A stretch of DNA of 8,655 bases. It comes from an uncultured Clostridia bacterium (lineage in GTDB: Bacteria > Bacillota > Clostridia > Monoglobales > Firm-18). A program made the position numbers and the translations under genes. A model generated the notes under the pieces. It was given only the letters and a program-made list of their open reading frames with translations. It was not told the DNA's origin and ran no database searches. Below are positions 6,564 to 8,655 of the stretch, piece by piece; position 1 is the first letter of the stretch, and every line of letters starts with the position of its first letter. The stretch is from positions 1 to 8,655 of the forward strand of contig CALDNB010000043.1 of the NCBI GenBank assembly GCA_937914775.1. Direction: 5' to 3'.

Positions 6564-7739
6564 TTAGTCATAACGTAAAGCATCAATGGGGTTAAGTTTT
6601 GATGCCTTTTTGGCAGGAAAGTATCCAAAAAACATTCCTATTGCAACAGACACCGTAAAAGCCACAAGTATTGCAAGTACCGACGGCGTTGCATTAACTC
6701 CCAGAATTTTCCCTGCAACTATTGACGCAATACACCCAAAGGCAATTCCTATAAAGCCGCCCATAGAACTGGTGGTTGCCGCCTCAACAACAAACTGGCT
6801 CATAATATCCCATGGTTTTGCCCCCAAGGATTTTCTTATTCCTATTTCCCTTGTTCTTTCTGTAACCGAAACAAGCATAATGTTCATAATTCCTATGCCG
6901 CCAACCAAAAGGGATATTCCTGCAATTCCAACTAATATACCTGTTAAAGTACCCATTAATTCGTCAACAGTATCAACTAAATCCGCAACAGCGGTTACGG
7001 TATATAAATCAGAATTGTCAAAGACTGAATACAAATAATTCTCAACTAATCTTTTAACACGTGTAACATCGTCTTTTGATGTTGCCGCTACAACATAGGA
7101 ACTGACAGTTCTTTGGCGTGACAAAAGTGTAGCACAGGTGTAAGGTATGTAAACTATATCATCTGCACTGCCCTCTTCACTGTCTGCACTTTCATTTAAA
7201 ACTCCTACTACTGTGTAGTCGTTTCCGTTTATCTTCATCTTTTCTCCAACACAAGAAAGTGTTCCAAAGTAGTTTTTTGCAATATACGAGCCGATAACAC
7301 ACACCTTTTGCCGACGCTCAACATCTATGTACTGCAAAAATCTTCCGTACCCCATTTCCAGTTCTTTTATATCCTTGTAGTATTCGTTAACACCTGTAAC
7401 TGTGGTCTGGTTGTTTTCTGTGTCAACTTTTAACGTTACAGATGCCATAACTGATGGGGATATACCTATAATGTATTCATCATTATCCTCCGCAAAAGTA
7501 ATCATATCGTCAGGGTCAACTGTTCTTGAACTGCCTCTTCCTCTTACGTTTACATTTACAATATTAAGTCCCGCGCTTTCAAAAGCGTCAAGCATTGTGT
7601 TTGAAAAACCGTCAACAATTGATACCAGCACAATTACCGCAGCAACGCCTATAATAATACCAAGCATTGTAAGAAAGGAACGCATTTTACTTGCCTTTAA
7701 ACTTTTCATAGCAAGGATAAATGATTGTTTTATATTCAT
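6564..7739 (-). CDS. MacB-type ABC transporter permease
   Basis: The 391-residue membrane protein is the permease half of a MacB/LolE-type (type VII) ABC transporter. These transporters do not carry substrates through the membrane spans; they act on substrates outside, driven by cytoplasmic ATP hydrolysis. TM1 lies at about 21-42 (FLTMLGIIIGVAAVIVLVSI). A large extracytoplasmic domain covers about 43-260, with VNVRGRG near its start and GNDYTVVGVL in the middle. TM2 is at about 263-292 and leads into the family signature GGIGIMNIMLVSVTERTREI and GIRKSLGA. TM3 and TM4 are at about 326-346 and 352-374, and the tail ends PIDALRYD as in many relatives. Separate ATPase and permease chains, rather than one MacB polypeptide, are usual in Gram-positive bacteria. 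ATG 7739 follows the ATPase stop by one base with AGGGAGGG overlapping the ATPase end, so translation is coupled. Cargo may be a peptide, lipid or drug; nothing here decides. Confidence 0.93.
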   Translation of the reverse strand: MNIKQSFILAMKSLKASKMRSFLTMLGIIIGVAAVIVLVSIVDGFSNTMLDAFESAGLNIVNVNVRGRGSSRTVDPDDMITFAEDNDEYIIGISPSVMASVTLKVDTENNQTTVTGVNEYYKDIKELEMGYGRFLQYIDVERRQKVCVIGSYIAKNYFGTLSCVGEKMKINGNDYTVVGVLNESADSEEGSADDIVYIPYTCATLLSRQRTVSSYVVAATSKDDVTRVKRLVENYLYSVFDNSDLYTVTAVADLVDTVDELMGTLTGILVGIAGISLLVGGIGIMNIMLVSVTERTREIGIRKSLGAKPWDIMSQFVVEAATTSSMGGFIGIAFGCIASIVAGKILGVNATPSVLAILVAFTVSVAIGMFFGYFPAKKASKLNPIDALRYD

Positions 7740-7740
7740 A

Positions 7741-8655
7741 CTATCCCTCCCTTATAACTTCGTCAGACACTATTTTTCCGTCCTGTATCCGTACAATACG
7801 TTTTGCTTTTTGTGCTACCGACATATCGTGAGTAATAAGCACAACAGTTTTCCCCTCATCATTAAGTGCTGAAATAAATTCAAGAACGTCTTTACCTGTC
7901 TTGGAATCAAGGGCACCTGTTGGCTCGTCAGCAAGTATAAGATGGGGGTCTCCTGCCAGCGCTCTTGCAATAGAAACTCGTTGTTGCTGTCCGCCTGACA
8001 ACTGTGACGGGTATTTGTCTGCTCTGTCAGGAAGACCTACTTTTTCCAATGCAGACATAGCCCTGTTTCGTCGTTCCTCAGGCTTCATTGCCTTGTATAT
8101 AAGGGGTAATTCCACATTTTCCAGAACTGACAATTTAGGTATTAAATTGTACTGCTGAAATATAAAGCCAAGGCGTCTGCTTCTTATGTCAGCAAGTTGT
8201 ATTTCATTCATACCGCTTACGTCTTCTCCGTCTAATAAATACTGACCTGAAGTTGGCACGTCAAGACAGCCAATAATGTTCATGGCGGTAGATTTACCCG
8301 AACCTGACTGCCCCACAATTGCCACAAATTCACCCTCTGCTATCGACAGATTAATTCCGTCTAAGGCTCTTATTTCGCTATCACCGTCGCCGTAAATTTT
8401 ATATATATCCTTTAATTCTATCATGGTCTGCATTCCGCCTGACGGCATACCACCCGAGGGCATTCCTCCGCCCATCATTTCACCACGCATCCTCATCATA
8501 CTTTCTATTCCTGACATAGTGTTTGTGCTCTGTGTTACATATACCACATCGCCCTCACTTAGTCCTGATACAATTTCAATGTTATTGTCATCATTTATAC
8601 CTGTTTCAACCTTAACTGCGGTAAATCCGTCAGGAACATTTTTCGGCATCATATC
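7741..8655 (-). CDS. MacB-type ABC ATPase, in frame with adaptor C-terminus (partial)
   Basis: The reading frame is open from the right edge to TAG at 7743-7741. The last 227 residues, from ATG 8424 (MIELKDIYKIYG), form a complete ATPase of normal size. Counting from that Met, it has Walker A GQSGSGKST (38-46), a Q-loop at Q90-Q91, signature LSGGQ (142-146), Walker B LILADE (162-167), a D-loop ALD (171-173) and switch H199. It powers the permease encoded one base downstream. The 77 codons before it belong to a MacA/HlyD-type adaptor with no stop codon between. An adaptor C-terminus sits outside the membrane and the ATPase inside, and no membrane span separates them. The ATPase is therefore probably made from its own start at 8424, which has AGGCGGA 9 bases upstream. 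The fusion may be a one-base indel or sequencing error. The ATPase assignment is very sure, the single-polypeptide reading is not. Confidence 0.88.
   Translation of the reverse strand, partial: DMMPKNVPDGFTAVKVETGINDDNNIEIVSGLSEGDVVYVTQSTNTMSGIESMMRMRGEMMGGGMPSGGMPSGGMQTMIELKDIYKIYGDGDSEIRALDGINLSIAEGEFVAIVGQSGSGKSTAMNIIGCLDVPTSGQYLLDGEDVSGMNEIQLADIRSRRLGFIFQQYNLIPKLSVLENVELPLIYKAMKPEERRNRAMSALEKVGLPDRADKYPSQLSGGQQQRVSIARALAGDPHLILADEPTGALDSKTGKDVLEFISALNDEGKTVVLITHDMSVAQKAKRIVRIQDGKIVSDEVIREG
8422..8440 (-). promoter_or_regulatory. Internal ribosome binding site and start for the ATPase
   Basis: AGGCGGA (8440-8434 on the minus strand) lies 9 bases before ATG 8424, where typical MacB-family ATPases begin (MIELKDIYK). 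Independent or re-initiated translation of a normal-length ATPase is possible here. Confidence 0.5.
8425..8655 (-). other. MacA/HlyD-type efflux adaptor, C-terminal segment
   Basis: The 77 codons between the right edge and the ATPase start encode the membrane-proximal end of a periplasmic-adaptor-type protein. FTAVKVETGINDDNNIEIVS followed by GLSEGDVVYV is the classic adaptor ending (V.TG...D..IEI.SGL.EGD.VV). A Met/Gly/Ser-rich tail with MPSGGMPSGGM comes next. These adaptors are anchored by an N-terminal membrane helix and work outside the cell membrane with MacB-type transporters. The N-terminal anchor, coiled coil and lipoyl domains lie beyond the window. No stop codon ends the segment in its own frame. 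Confidence 0.8.
8431..8469 (-). repeat. 15-bp tandem repeat encoding the adaptor GGMPS tail
   Basis: Two 15-base units (8431-8445, 8446-8460) and a partial third (8461-8469) encode GGMPSGGMPSGGM on the minus strand. Tandem repeats like this gain and lose bases easily by slippage, and this one sits just before the place where the adaptor lacks its stop codon. Confidence 0.7.

Noticed and set aside
7402..7872. Plus-strand open frame of 156 codons
   Set aside because: It is a shadow of the permease/ATPase genes on the opposite strand with no recognisable protein features.
1..8655. CRISPR arrays, tRNA or rRNA genes, insertion sequences
   Set aside because: No regularly spaced repeats, cloverleaf-like segments, rRNA signatures or transposase frames were seen on either strand.

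Overview
The window reads as Bacillota (Clostridia-like) DNA. The evidence is the mnmG-rsmG-noc gene order, an S-layer-homology (SLH) cell-surface protein, strong AAGGAG-type ribosome binding sites and intrinsic terminators with long T tracts. The two flanks do not look alike. A hand count of the first 60 bases gives 34 G/C (57%), one rsmG line gives 48%, the end of the noc gene about 28%, and the last complete line of the window 37%. This could be a heavily rearranged locus or a metagenomic contig joining more than one source.

Layout. Positions 1 to about 448 (minus strand) encode the middle of a PucR/CdaR-type transcriptional regulator that runs off the left edge. It abuts the last 37 codons of mnmG on the plus strand (446-559) with nothing between them, so both genes are broken at one junction. 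rsmG (563-1276) follows and is intact. Next comes a promoter/hairpin region (1277-1412), then a complete noc/ParB-family gene (1413-2213). A bidirectional terminator (2212-2245) separates noc from a convergent minus-strand block that fills the rest of the window.

Minus-strand block, read right to left. The C-terminal end of a MacA/HlyD-type efflux adaptor runs without a stop codon into a MacB-type ABC ATPase (7741-8655). The MacB-type permease follows after 1 base (6564-7739), and an SLH-domain surface protein after another 14 bases (4291-6549). These genes look like one operon for an envelope exporter with a wall-anchored partner. The SLH gene ends at a strong terminator hairpin (4231-4256). 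A large putative glycoside hydrolase without a signal peptide follows (2247-4199). It has its own near-consensus sigma-A promoter, whose -35 box overlaps the SLH stop codon, so its transcript would begin just before that terminator hairpin.

Points most worth checking are the PucR/mnmG junction, the adaptor-ATPase fusion that is topologically implausible as one protein, and the promoter-then-terminator leader of the glycosidase gene. No CRISPR array, tRNA, rRNA or insertion sequence was seen.
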